This document shows, in pieces, positions 8,999 through 17,321 of a stretch of 51,686 nucleotides of DNA. The translations under genes were made by a program, and so were the position numbers. Origin of the DNA: CAZIGM01 sp964538675 (lineage in GTDB: Bacteria > Bacillota > Bacilli > Tepidibacillales > Tepidibacillaceae); the NCBI GenBank assembly GCA_964538675.1, contig CAZIGM010000009.1:1-51686 (forward strand), read 5' to 3'. How positions within the stretch are numbered: position 1 is the first letter of the stretch; the number at the start of each line of letters is the position of its first letter. The notes under the pieces are model-generated. The model worked only from the letters and a program-made list of their open reading frames with translations, was not told where the DNA came from and made no database searches.

Positions 8999-9634
8999 AT
9001 GAAAGACAAAGCATTATATAAAGAAGGTAAATTAATATTACTATTACTAATTATTTTTTCTATATTTCTATTTATAATTTATCCTTTATTATCGTTAATA
9101 GGCATCGGACTTATTATATTTGTTATATATTTTTTTCGTGATCCATCTAGAAAAATTCCTGAAGGAGAAACCATTGTTTTATCTCCAGCTGATGGGATAA
9201 TAACAAATATTTATGAAATTAATGAAGATAAATTCATAAAAGGGAATTCTATTTGCATAAGTATATTTATGAGTCCGTTTGATGTGCATATAAATCGTAG
9301 TCCAATTCACGGGCAAGTTGAATATGTTGAATATGAAAAAGGGAAATTTATTATGGCTACTAAGCCAGCAAGTCATGAAGTTAATGAGAAGAATTATATT
9401 GGCATTAATAGTGGGAAAATTAAAATACTTGTAGTACAAATTGCTGGTATATTTGCGAGACGAATTGTTAATTGGTCTGTGATTGATCAAACAGTCAGAA
9501 AAGGTGATAAATTAGGAATGATAAAATTTAGTTCAGGCACTCGTATATATATTCCTAAGGGAGTTGAGGTAAATGTAAAAAAAGGAGATAGGGTAGTTTC
9601 AGGTAAGACTATTATAGGGAGGTACAGTCCATGA
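8999..9634 (+). CDS. psd: Phosphatidylserine decarboxylase proenzyme (short form)
   Basis: A 211-aa protein with one or two N-terminal membrane segments (about 11-45). It has the SPADG motif (Asp65), DVHINRSP (His97) and a C-terminal beta region. The family converts phosphatidylserine to phosphatidylethanolamine with a pyruvoyl group made by self-cleavage at a Gly-Ser pair. Here the corresponding stretch KFSSGTR puts Ser178-Ser179 where KFGSR-type sequences have Gly-Ser, so the nucleophilic Ser is kept and the preceding Gly is not. ATG at 8999 follows GAGGTGAG. It overlaps pssA by 4 nt, forming a two-step pathway. Confidence 0.88.
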   Translation: MKDKALYKEGKLILLLLIIFSIFLFIIYPLLSLIGIGLIIFVIYFFRDPSRKIPEGETIVLSPADGIITNIYEINEDKFIKGNSICISIFMSPFDVHINRSPIHGQVEYVEYEKGKFIMATKPASHEVNEKNYIGINSGKIKILVVQIAGIFARRIVNWSVIDQTVRKGDKLGMIKFSSGTRIYIPKGVEVNVKKGDRVVSGKTIIGRYSP

Positions 9635-10356
9635 TAATTTATCGTATACTTCCTAATCTATTTACGATTGGTAATTTATCCTTAGGTATTATTGCTATCA
9701 TTTTATCTTTTGAAGGTGCAGTTGAATATGCTGCAATTATGGTTATTATTAGTATGATTTTAGATGGTTTAGATGGAGCAGTTGCAAGATTATTTAATAC
9801 TCAAAGTAATTTTGGAAAGGAATTAGATTCGTTATCAGATCTAATATCATTTGGTGTAGCACCAGCATTAATAATGTATGTAGTTGTTTTAAAAGACTTT
9901 GGGATTCTGGGATGGATACTAGTGATTTTATTTCCAGTTGCTGGGGCATTAAGACTAGCCCGTTTTAATATAAAGCCAGGTATACCTGGATATTTTATTG
10001 GTCTACCAATTACAGCTGCAGGTGGAATTTTAGCTACGTTAACTTTATATTATCAGATATTTTATCCGATAGCACTAATTCTGATTATGACTTTTCTATC
10101 TTATTTAATGATTAGCAATATAAAATATCCAAACTTTAAAAAGGTTGGATTACCAAAGGCAGTATATTGGGTTGGTCCTTTTATTATTTTACTTGTGATA
10201 ATTCTAGCTTTAATATTTCCGAATCAGTTTAGTAAAATAGTATTTTTACCTTTAGGTTTATATGCTTTATATGGACTTAAAAAAAGTGTAAAAAAATATA
10301 AAATAAATCATTATAATAATAAGCAAATGGAATCAAATGTTAAAGAAGACTTATAA
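9631..10356 (+). CDS. pssA: CDP-diacylglycerol--serine O-phosphatidyltransferase
   Basis: A 241-aa multi-pass membrane protein. The CDP-alcohol phosphatidyltransferase motif is complete: Asp45, Asp48, Gly49, Ala52, Arg53, Gly62, Asp66 and Asp70 with correct spacing. It joins CDP-diacylglycerol and serine to give phosphatidylserine, the substrate of the adjacent Psd. About six hydrophobic segments follow or flank the motif, and the C terminus is lysine- and asparagine-rich. The start ATG overlaps the psd stop (ATGA), so the two are translationally coupled. Substrate choice (serine) is inferred partly from the psd neighbour. Confidence 0.9.
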   Translation: MIIYRILPNLFTIGNLSLGIIAIILSFEGAVEYAAIMVIISMILDGLDGAVARLFNTQSNFGKELDSLSDLISFGVAPALIMYVVVLKDFGILGWILVILFPVAGALRLARFNIKPGIPGYFIGLPITAAGGILATLTLYYQIFYPIALILIMTFLSYLMISNIKYPNFKKVGLPKAVYWVGPFIILLVIILALIFPNQFSKIVFLPLGLYALYGLKKSVKKYKINHYNNKQMESNVKEDL

Positions 10357-10477
10357 TATTTATAATTTCATGAAACCTTTTGCTTAATTAACACGTATGT
10401 AAGTTTGCATACTAAAAAAATATTTATATCACTTCTCAATTTACGACAAAATATGTCATAATATTTTAAATAATGTA

Positions 10478-10507
10478 TTGACTTTTTATATTTTAATATG
10501 CTAATAT
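10478..10507 (+). promoter_or_regulatory. Upstream promoter candidate for carD-like gene
   Basis: TTGACT (10478-10483), 18-nt spacer, TAATAT (10502-10507) preceded by TG (extended -10). It lies in the 231-nt gap after pssA, upstream of a better match at 10528-10556. Confidence 0.5.
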
Positions 10508-10527
10508 TAATATTTTATATTTAACAT

Positions 10528-10556
10528 TTGACATATAATAAAAAATGTGATAATAT
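10528..10556 (+). promoter_or_regulatory. Promoter of the carD-like gene
   Basis: TTGACA (10528-10533), 17-nt spacer, TAATAT (10551-10556), a near-consensus sigma-A promoter. Its start point would lie a few bases before the AGGAGG ribosome site of the downstream gene, giving a very short leader. Confidence 0.75.
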
Positions 10557-10587
10557 GGAAATGAGTTGTAAATAGGAGGTGACATAT

Positions 10588-11082
10588 TTGTTTAGTGTAG
10601 GAGATAAAGTTGTATATCCAATGCATGGAGCTGGAATAATAGAGTCTATTGAAGAAAGAGAATTTTTAGGAGAAATAAAAAAGTATTATATAATGAGAAT
10701 TCCTATCGGAGATATGAAAGTAATGATTCCGATGGGTAATGTTGATGAAATAGGTTTAAGAGATGTTGTTTGTGAAAAAACAATAGATGAAGTAATTGAG
10801 ATTTTACAAAACAATGAAACAGATATGTCCGCTAACTGGAATCATAGATATCGTGCTAATTTAGATAAAATGAAAACAGGAGATATATATAAATTAGCTG
10901 ATGTCGTAAGAAATCTTATGTTAAGAAATCATGAAAAAGGGTTATCTACGGGTGAAAGAAAAATGCTTGATAATGCAAAACAGATTTTTATAAGTGAATT
11001 AGTATTAGCAAAAAATTTAAACCAAGAAGAAGCATTTAGATTGTTAGATAACATTATCCCAGAAAAGAATGCGTCGATTTGA
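10588..11082 (+). CDS. CarD/CdnL-family RNA polymerase-binding regulator
   Basis: A 164-aa protein. The N-terminal about 65 residues form a CarD_TRCF (RNA polymerase-interacting) domain starting FSVGDKVVYPMHGAG, followed by an all-helical C-terminal DNA-contacting domain. Family members bind the beta subunit and stabilise open promoter complexes, often at rRNA and stress promoters. I chose TTG at 10588, 8 nt after AGGAGG, which gives the usual family N terminus; the in-frame GTG at 10579 overlaps the ribosome site itself. Two promoters precede it and a terminator overlaps its stop, so it is probably a single-gene unit. Confidence 0.9.
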   Translation: MFSVGDKVVYPMHGAGIIESIEEREFLGEIKKYYIMRIPIGDMKVMIPMGNVDEIGLRDVVCEKTIDEVIEILQNNETDMSANWNHRYRANLDKMKTGDIYKLADVVRNLMLRNHEKGLSTGERKMLDNAKQIFISELVLAKNLNQEEAFRLLDNIIPEKNASI

Positions 11083-11092
11083 CGCTTTTTTT
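11071..11092 (+). terminator. Terminator of the carD-like gene
   Basis: GCGTC (11071-11075) pairs with GACGC (11081-11085), followed by seven T. The TGA stop of the gene lies inside the hairpin. Confidence 0.8.
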
Positions 11093-11169
11093 CATAAATA
11101 AAATATGATAAAAAAAAATAGGGTTTTATTTTTTAAGAAATGCTAATAATGATAAAAGGAGGTGAAGAA

Positions 11170-12252
11170 ATGTTTAAAAGAGCATTTCAAATATTTTTTG
11201 TTTTACTTGGCGGAACATTAGGATTTTTATATATCCCTGTTTTAGTTGAAGAATTTGACATTATTATTAATTATAGTGATATTTCTATACACATTATAGG
11301 TATGTTTTTAGGAGCACTCATATTATTTTTATTGACTTTGTTATTTATAGATTCAATAATTAAGTGGTTAAAACTAATTGAAGAGTTTTTTTTAAAAATT
11401 CCTGTTGTTGATTTTATTTTTGGTATAATAGGGTTAATACTAGGCTTAGTTGTAGCAACTTTATTATCTACTTCAATTAATAATATTCCGGTAGTTAACT
11501 TTTTTGTTCCAATTATTTTTGCTTTTTTATTTGGTTATTTCGGGTTTAGAATTGGTTATAAGAAGCGCGATGAACTAATATCATTACTATCATTTAATAA
11601 GTTCAATAAAGAAAAGGGTATAAAAAAAGATACAGGATTGAAATATGAAAATAAAATTCTTGACACGAGCGTTATTATTGACGGAAGAATAGCAGATATA
11701 TGCAAAACTGGCTTTATAGATGGAAAACTAGTTATCCCTGGATTTGTTTTGGAAGAATTGCAGCATATCGCTGATTCGGCAGATACCCTTAAACGAAACA
11801 GAGGGAGAAGGGGTCTTGACATATTAAATAAAATTCGTAAAGAGTTAGATATAAGCGTAATTATTTATGAAGGTGATTTTGAAGAAATTCAAGAAGTTGA
11901 TAGTAAACTTGTGAAACTAGCAAAGATACTAGAAGGCAAGGTTGTTACTAATGATTATAACTTAAATAAAGTATGTGAACTACAAGGGGTTCCTGTTTTA
12001 AATATAAATGATTTATCTAATGCAGTGAAACCAGTTGTTTTACCTGGAGAAGAGATGAATGTTCAAGTTATTAAAGATGGGAAAGAACACAATCAGGGTA
12101 TTGCCTATTTAGACGATGGGACAATGATTGTTGTAGAAGATGGAAGAGAATTTATTAACAGACATATTGATGTTTTAGTTACTAGTGTGTTACAAACATC
12201 GGCTGGAAGAATGATCTTTGCTAAACCAAAATTATTGGAGAAAGCATTATAG
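11170..12252 (+). CDS. yacL: PIN-TRAM domain membrane protein (YacL family)
   Basis: A 360-aa protein with four N-terminal membrane segments (about 5-135), a PIN nuclease-like domain beginning ILDTSVIIDGRIADI near 175 with conserved acidic residues, and a C-terminal TRAM RNA-binding domain. The family is common beside ispD in Bacillota; an RNA-processing or nuclease role is inferred from the domains and the cellular target is unknown. ATG at 11170 has GGAGG 6 nt upstream, better than an ATG ten codons earlier. No strong promoter is visible in the short gap after the carD terminator. Confidence 0.88.
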   Translation: MFKRAFQIFFVLLGGTLGFLYIPVLVEEFDIIINYSDISIHIIGMFLGALILFLLTLLFIDSIIKWLKLIEEFFLKIPVVDFIFGIIGLILGLVVATLLSTSINNIPVVNFFVPIIFAFLFGYFGFRIGYKKRDELISLLSFNKFNKEKGIKKDTGLKYENKILDTSVIIDGRIADICKTGFIDGKLVIPGFVLEELQHIADSADTLKRNRGRRGLDILNKIRKELDISVIIYEGDFEEIQEVDSKLVKLAKILEGKVVTNDYNLNKVCELQGVPVLNINDLSNAVKPVVLPGEEMNVQVIKDGKEHNQGIAYLDDGTMIVVEDGREFINRHIDVLVTSVLQTSAGRMIFAKPKLLEKAL

Positions 12253-12265
12253 GGGATAATATTTT

Positions 12266-12949
12266 ATGAGTTGTGGAATTATTATAGCTGCTGCAGGGCA
12301 AGGAAAGAGAATGGGATTAGATATTAATAAGTTATTTATTGAATTAAATGAGAAACCTATTCTTATTCATACCTTAGAAAAATTTTATAAAAGAAAATGG
12401 GTAGATGATATAGTTATTGTAGCAAATCCTCAAGAAGTAGATAGAGTTAAGGAATTATTACGAATATATAAAATGAAAATATCAGCAGTTATATCAGGAG
12501 GAGCTGAAAGGCAACTCAGTATTAGGAATGGTTTATTATACTTAAATTCTGATTATATAATGATTCATGATGGTGCAAGACCGTTTATTAGTTCAGAAAA
12601 TCTTAACTATTTATATCATAAAGTTAAAGATTGTAATGCTGCAGTACTCGGTGTACCATCTAAAGATACAATTAAGTATATTGATGAGATTAATACAATT
12701 AAGTATACACTTGAACGTAAGAGCTTGTGGGCTATTCAGACCCCACAAGCTTTTAGTCGTCCTATTATAGTTGAAGCATACAAAAAGGCTGAAGAGGATA
12801 GTTTTTTGGGAACTGATGATTCTTCCTTAGTGGAGCGATTAGGGATAAAAGTAAGTGTCATTATGGGTGATTATAAGAATATTAAAATAACAACTTCAGA
12901 AGATTTAATACTAGCTCAAGCAATTCTTGATAATTGGAGTGATTTATAA
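12266..12949 (+). CDS. ispD: IspD, 2-C-methyl-D-erythritol 4-phosphate cytidylyltransferase
   Basis: A 227-aa enzyme of the non-mevalonate (MEP) isoprenoid pathway that makes CDP-methylerythritol from MEP and CTP. The nucleotide-binding loop AAAGQGKRMG is at 8-17, and HDGARPF and AIQTPQAF, both typical of IspD, follow. The ATG overlap of its last base with ispF (TAATG) shows tight coupling to the later step; IspE is not encoded nearby. Confidence 0.95.
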   Translation: MSCGIIIAAAGQGKRMGLDINKLFIELNEKPILIHTLEKFYKRKWVDDIVIVANPQEVDRVKELLRIYKMKISAVISGGAERQLSIRNGLLYLNSDYIMIHDGARPFISSENLNYLYHKVKDCNAAVLGVPSKDTIKYIDEINTIKYTLERKSLWAIQTPQAFSRPIIVEAYKKAEEDSFLGTDDSSLVERLGIKVSVIMGDYKNIKITTSEDLILAQAILDNWSDL

Positions 12950-13431
12950 TGATAAGAATTGGACAAGGGTTTGATGTTCATCGATTTTCAAATGATAGGA
13001 AATTAATACTTGGTGGAATAGAAATACCTTTTGAAAAAGGATTAATAGGACATTCCGACGCTGATGTATTATTACATGCACTAGTCGATGCTATATTAGG
13101 TGCTCTTGCAAAAGGAGATATAGGCAAACTGTTTCCAGATAACGATATGACAATAGAAGGAATTGATAGTAAGGAGATTTTAAAAGAAGTTTGGAAAAAA
13201 GTAAAAAGTGAAGGGTATACTTTAGGAAATGCAGATATGACAATAGTAGCAGAAAAACCTAAGCTAGCAAAATATACATTAATGATGGAAGAAGTATTAG
13301 CATCAATTATGGAATGTAGTATAAATCAAATCAATATAAAAGCTACAACAACTGAAAGATTAGGATTTACTGGTAGAGAAGAAGGAATAGCTGTATTAGC
13401 TGTTGTTTTACTGCAAAAGAAAATCAAATAA
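12949..13431 (+). CDS. ispF: IspF, 2-C-methyl-D-erythritol 2,4-cyclodiphosphate synthase
   Basis: A 160-aa trimeric zinc enzyme that closes CDP-methylerythritol 2-phosphate to the cyclodiphosphate and releases CMP. The metal ligands appear in GFDVHRF (Asp9, His11) and in HSDADVLLHA (second His), and the C-terminal TTTERLGFTGREEGIA motif is intact. Its start codon overlaps the ispD stop by one base. Confidence 0.96.
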   Translation: MIRIGQGFDVHRFSNDRKLILGGIEIPFEKGLIGHSDADVLLHALVDAILGALAKGDIGKLFPDNDMTIEGIDSKEILKEVWKKVKSEGYTLGNADMTIVAEKPKLAKYTLMMEEVLASIMECSINQINIKATTTERLGFTGREEGIAVLAVVLLQKKIK

Positions 13432-13504
13432 ATATTAATGTAAGATTACGTCGTCTATGTTAATATAAATATTAATATATCACATAACAAGGAAGGGATA
13501 TTAC

Positions 13505-14968
13505 ATGACGGAAGATCGAGTACGTGTAAGGTTTGCTCCAAGTCCAACGGGACATTTACATATAGGTGGTGCAAGGTCAGCTCTCTTTAGTTATTTATTT
13601 GCCAGAAAAAATAATGGGAGTTTTATTGTAAGGTTTGAGGATACAGACCAAATAAGAAATGTTGAAAATGCAGAAAAAAAGTTATTAGAAAGCCTTAATT
13701 GGCTAGGGATTGATTGGGATGAGTCGGTGGATATCGGTGGGGATTATGGTCCTTATAGATGTACAGAGAGATTAAACATATATCAGAAATATGTTAAGCA
13801 ATTATTAGATGAGGACAAAGCGTATTATTGTTTTTGTACAAGTGAAGAATTAGAAAAAGAAAGAGAAGAGCAGATAAGTAGAGGTGAGACTCCAAAGTAT
13901 TCTGGAAAGTGTAAACATTTAACTAAAGAACAAAGGGATAAGTATTTTGCAAATGGACAAGAAGCCAATATACGGTTTAAAGTTCCTCAAAACAAAATAA
14001 TTTATGTTGATGATATAATTCGAGGAAATATAGAGTTTGATTCATTTGGTATTGGGGATTTTATAATAATGAGACCAAATGGGTTACCTACATATAATTA
14101 TGCAGTAACTATTGATGATTATTTAATGAAAATAAGTCATGTTATTAGAGGAGAAGAACATCTAACTAATACACCAAGGCAATTAATGATATATAATGCA
14201 TTTTTATGGGAAGCACCTCAATTTGCACATGTGTCCTTAATATTAAATCAAGATCGTCAAAAAATGAGTAAAAGGGATGAATCAATAATTCAATTTGTTG
14301 ATCAATATCAAGAACTAGGCTTTTTACCTGAAGCAATTATGAATTTTATAGTTTTGTTTGGATGGAGTCCTGAGGGTGAAAAAGAAATATTTAATAAAGA
14401 GGAGCTAATCAATGAATTCTCACTTGATAGGATTAATAAAAGCCCCGCTATATTTAATGTTGAGAAATTATATTGGATGAATAATTACTATATTAAAGAA
14501 GCTGAGTTAGAAAAGGTAGTTAAGTTATGTTTACCTTATTTAGAGAATGCGAATTATATTTCAAAAAAGTTAAATTTAGAAGAGATGAAATGGGTAAAAA
14601 AGCTAATTGATTTATATAGGGAACAACTTAATTATGGACAAGAAATAGTTGAATTAACAAAAATGTTCTTTATTGAGAACATAGAGTATGGTGAAGAGGA
14701 ATTAGAGATTTTAAAAGAGGATTACGCACAGGTAGTATTAAAAGAATTTCATCAACAAATATTAGAACTAAAGAGTTTTACACCAGAAACAATTAAAGCT
14801 ATATTAAAAGTAGTGCAAGAAATTACAGGATATAAAGGTAAAAAATTATTTATGCCAATTCGTATAGCAATTACTGGTGTTACTCATGGGCGTGACTTAC
14901 CAGACTCGTTATATCTATTAGGGAAAGAAAAAATAATTATTAGATTGAATAATATATTGACAAAATAA
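13505..14968 (+). CDS. gltX: Glutamyl-tRNA synthetase
   Basis: A 487-aa class I synthetase of normal length. The HIGH-type signature is PSPTGHLHIGGAR near residues 12-24 and the second signature is KMSKRD near 255; the C-terminal anticodon-binding helical domain is complete. In most Bacillota it is non-discriminating and also charges tRNA-Gln; that cannot be decided here. ATG at 13505 has GGAAGGG upstream. The 73-nt gap before it holds no convincing promoter. Confidence 0.96.
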   Translation: MTEDRVRVRFAPSPTGHLHIGGARSALFSYLFARKNNGSFIVRFEDTDQIRNVENAEKKLLESLNWLGIDWDESVDIGGDYGPYRCTERLNIYQKYVKQLLDEDKAYYCFCTSEELEKEREEQISRGETPKYSGKCKHLTKEQRDKYFANGQEANIRFKVPQNKIIYVDDIIRGNIEFDSFGIGDFIIMRPNGLPTYNYAVTIDDYLMKISHVIRGEEHLTNTPRQLMIYNAFLWEAPQFAHVSLILNQDRQKMSKRDESIIQFVDQYQELGFLPEAIMNFIVLFGWSPEGEKEIFNKEELINEFSLDRINKSPAIFNVEKLYWMNNYYIKEAELEKVVKLCLPYLENANYISKKLNLEEMKWVKKLIDLYREQLNYGQEIVELTKMFFIENIEYGEEELEILKEDYAQVVLKEFHQQILELKSFTPETIKAILKVVQEITGYKGKKLFMPIRIAITGVTHGRDLPDSLYLLGKEKIIIRLNNILTK

Positions 14969-15009
14969 ATTTAAGCAGTCAAAATAAAGTTAAATTAATA
15001 TAAAAAGCT

Positions 15010-15238
15010 GTGAAAAAGATAGTAAGTTATTTAATCATTTTTTAGAGAGGACTTTCTAGGCTGTAAGAGGTCCATATGTTAATAACTGAATGCACTTTTG
15101 AGCTTTGGTATTGAAATTAAAGTAGGTATCAACGGATTTTGACCGTTATCAATTGAGTGAGGATATATTTATATATTCTAAACAGGGTGGAACCGCGGTT
15201 TGGCCGTCTCTGTGCATATGCATAGAGACGGTTTTTTT
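15010..15238 (+). promoter_or_regulatory. T-box leader, cysteine-specific (controls cysE-cysS)
   Basis: Fills most of the 313-nt gap between gltX and cysE. A Stem I arm AGTTATT (15025-15031) pairs with AATAACT (15081-15087). The specifier position after it reads TGC (15091-15093), a Cys codon. The distal Stem I hairpin closes with GGAC/GGTCC. The T-box itself, AGGGTGGAACCGCG, is at 15184-15197, and the terminator CCGTCTCT (15204-15211) with AGAGACGG (15224-15231) plus seven T ends it. Uncharged tRNA-Cys should favour read-through into cysE and cysS. A promoter upstream is not clear. Confidence 0.93.
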
Positions 15239-15281
15239 ATATAAATTTAGATGAATTAGATTATTGATTGGGGAGTATATA

Positions 15282-15908
15282 ATGTGGAGGAATATTAAAG
15301 AGGATGTTGAAGCTATAAAGAATAATGATCCTGCTGTTCGCAGTACAGTTGAAATTGTTTTAACTTATTCAGGATTACATGCAATTTGGAATTATAGAAT
15401 CGCAAATAAATTATGGAATATAAAGCTATATTTACTAGCTAAAATTCTAGCAACTATTACTCGTTTTATAACTGGTGTAGAAATACATCCAGCTGCTAAA
15501 ATTGGTAAAAGATTTTTCATTGATCATGGTTCAGGTATTGTGATAGGTGAAACATGCGAGATAGGAAATGATGTTTTGGTATATCAAGGAGTTACACTTG
15601 GTGGTACAGGAAAAGAAAAGAGTAAAAGGCATCCAACTATTGGAGATAATGTTTTAATATCAGCTGGGGCGATAATATTAGGGTCTATTAAGATAGGAGA
15701 GAATTCAAAGATAGGTGCAGGATCAGTAGTTTTAAAGGATATTCCACCAAATTCTACAGTAGTTGGAGTACCTGGTGAAATAGTTTCAAGAGATGGCAAA
15801 AAAATAGTAAAAGAAGATGAATATATGAATAGAATTAATTTTTTAGAAGAACAAATAAATGAGTTAAAAATTACTATAAACAATATAAAGAAAGAAGGAG
15901 GTTTATAA
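15282..15908 (+). CDS. cysE: Serine O-acetyltransferase
   Basis: A 208-aa enzyme making O-acetylserine from serine and acetyl-CoA, the first committed step of cysteine synthesis. An N-terminal helical region is followed by a left-handed beta-helix of hexapeptide repeats (about 65-175) with the DHGSGIVIGET catalytic stretch and the GVTLGGTGK loop. It is shorter than enterobacterial CysE, as usual in Bacillota. ATG at 15282 has GGGGAG 6 nt upstream. It follows the Cys T-box and abuts cysS directly, linking amino-acid supply and tRNA charging. Confidence 0.95.
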   Translation: MWRNIKEDVEAIKNNDPAVRSTVEIVLTYSGLHAIWNYRIANKLWNIKLYLLAKILATITRFITGVEIHPAAKIGKRFFIDHGSGIVIGETCEIGNDVLVYQGVTLGGTGKEKSKRHPTIGDNVLISAGAIILGSIKIGENSKIGAGSVVLKDIPPNSTVVGVPGEIVSRDGKKIVKEDEYMNRINFLEEQINELKITINNIKKEGGL

Positions 15909-17321
15909 ATGCTAACTATTTATAATACACTCTCAAATAAAAAAGAAGAATTCATTCCTAATGAACAAGGAAAAATCAAAATGTATGTTTGTGGTCCTAC
16001 CGTATATAATTTAATTCATATTGGAAATGCTAGACCTTTAATTGTATTTGATGTAGTTAAAAGATATTTAGAGTATAAGGGTTATGAAGTGAATTACGTG
16101 CAGAATATTACGGATGTAGAAGATAAAATAATAAACAAGGCAAATGAATTGGGGCAAAAGGCACAAGATGTTTCTGAAAGGTATACAAAAGAGTTTTTTC
16201 AAGATATTGAAGATTTAGGGATAGACTTAGCATGTCTATATCCAAAGGTTACAGAAAATATGGATGATATTATTTCATTCATTAAGGACTTAGTTAATAT
16301 TGGTATGGCGTATGAAGTAGATGGGAATGTATATTATAGAACAGATAGGTTTAAAAATTACGGAAAGTTATCCAATCAATTAATTAATGATTTAAAGGTT
16401 GGTGCAAGAATTGAGGTCGATGCTCAAAAAGAAAAACCAATGGATTTTGCTCTTTGGAAAGCAGCAAAAGAAGGTGAAGTATATTGGGAAAGTCCTTGGG
16501 GAAATGGTAGGCCTGGATGGCATATAGAGTGTTCAACATTGGCAAGAAAATATTTGGGTGACACTATAGATATTCATGGTGGTGGTGCAGATTTAATTTT
16601 TCCTCACCATGAGAATGAAATAGCTCAATCAGAAAGTCTAACAAAAAAACCTCTTGCCAAGTATTGGATGCATAATGGATATTTAACTATTAATAATGAA
16701 AAAATGGCAAAATCTACAAACAACATTATAAGTGTTAGAGATTTATTAAATCAATATGATGCAAATGTATTAAAGTTTTTATTATTAAGTGTACATTATC
16801 GAAATCCAGTAAATTTTTCTGAAGAGCTATTAGAGAATACAACTAATAGTATATCAAGGATACAAACAGCATATGAAAATATGGTTGCTTTATTAAATAC
16901 TATTGATGAGGAAAGTAGTTTAGAAGAAAACATATTAGCTTATATAAATAGAATGTACAAACAATTTGAAAAAGAAATGGATGATGATTTCAATACAGCT
17001 AATGTGATTACTTTAATTTTTGATTTAATTAAGCAAAGCAATATTTATATGAGTAATGAACAGATAAGTAAGCAGTCTATAAATAATATGATTGCTTTAT
17101 TAAAAACTATGTTAGAAATATTAGGATTAGAAAAGATTTTATATATTGATAATAATAAGAATGATGTTGATGAAAAGTGGATTGAAGAGCTAATTGAAGA
17201 AAGAACAAATGCTAAAAATAATAAAAACTGGAGTAAAGCAGATGCTATAAGAGATCAACTAAAAGGTAAAGGGATAGTATTAGAAGATACAGCAAAAGGG
17301 GTTAGATGGAGAAAAAAATGA
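15909..17321 (+). CDS. cysS: Cysteinyl-tRNA synthetase
   Basis: A 470-aa class I synthetase. Signatures are CGPTVYNLIHIGNARP near 28-43 (zinc Cys and HIGH motif), WHIECSTLA (second zinc Cys) and HHENEIAQSE. The KMSKS loop reads KMAKS, with Ala in the third position. It charges tRNA-Cys and is regulated by the T-box upstream of cysE. ATG at 15909 has AGGAGG upstream inside the end of cysE, and its own stop overlaps mrnC. Confidence 0.96.
   Translation: MLTIYNTLSNKKEEFIPNEQGKIKMYVCGPTVYNLIHIGNARPLIVFDVVKRYLEYKGYEVNYVQNITDVEDKIINKANELGQKAQDVSERYTKEFFQDIEDLGIDLACLYPKVTENMDDIISFIKDLVNIGMAYEVDGNVYYRTDRFKNYGKLSNQLINDLKVGARIEVDAQKEKPMDFALWKAAKEGEVYWESPWGNGRPGWHIECSTLARKYLGDTIDIHGGGADLIFPHHENEIAQSESLTKKPLAKYWMHNGYLTINNEKMAKSTNNIISVRDLLNQYDANVLKFLLLSVHYRNPVNFSEELLENTTNSISRIQTAYENMVALLNTIDEESSLEENILAYINRMYKQFEKEMDDDFNTANVITLIFDLIKQSNIYMSNEQISKQSINNMIALLKTMLEILGLEKILYIDNNKNDVDEKWIEELIEERTNAKNNKNWSKADAIRDQLKGKGIVLEDTAKGVRWRKK

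Noticed and set aside
10442..10460. Palindrome GACA...TGTC before the carD-like gene as an operator
   Set aside because: Only a 4-bp arm on each side and no recognised repressor consensus.
14957..14962. TTGACA at the end of gltX as the T-box promoter -35
   Set aside because: No acceptable -10 lies 16-18 nt downstream. The AT-rich gap has other weak options, so the T-box promoter is left unassigned.
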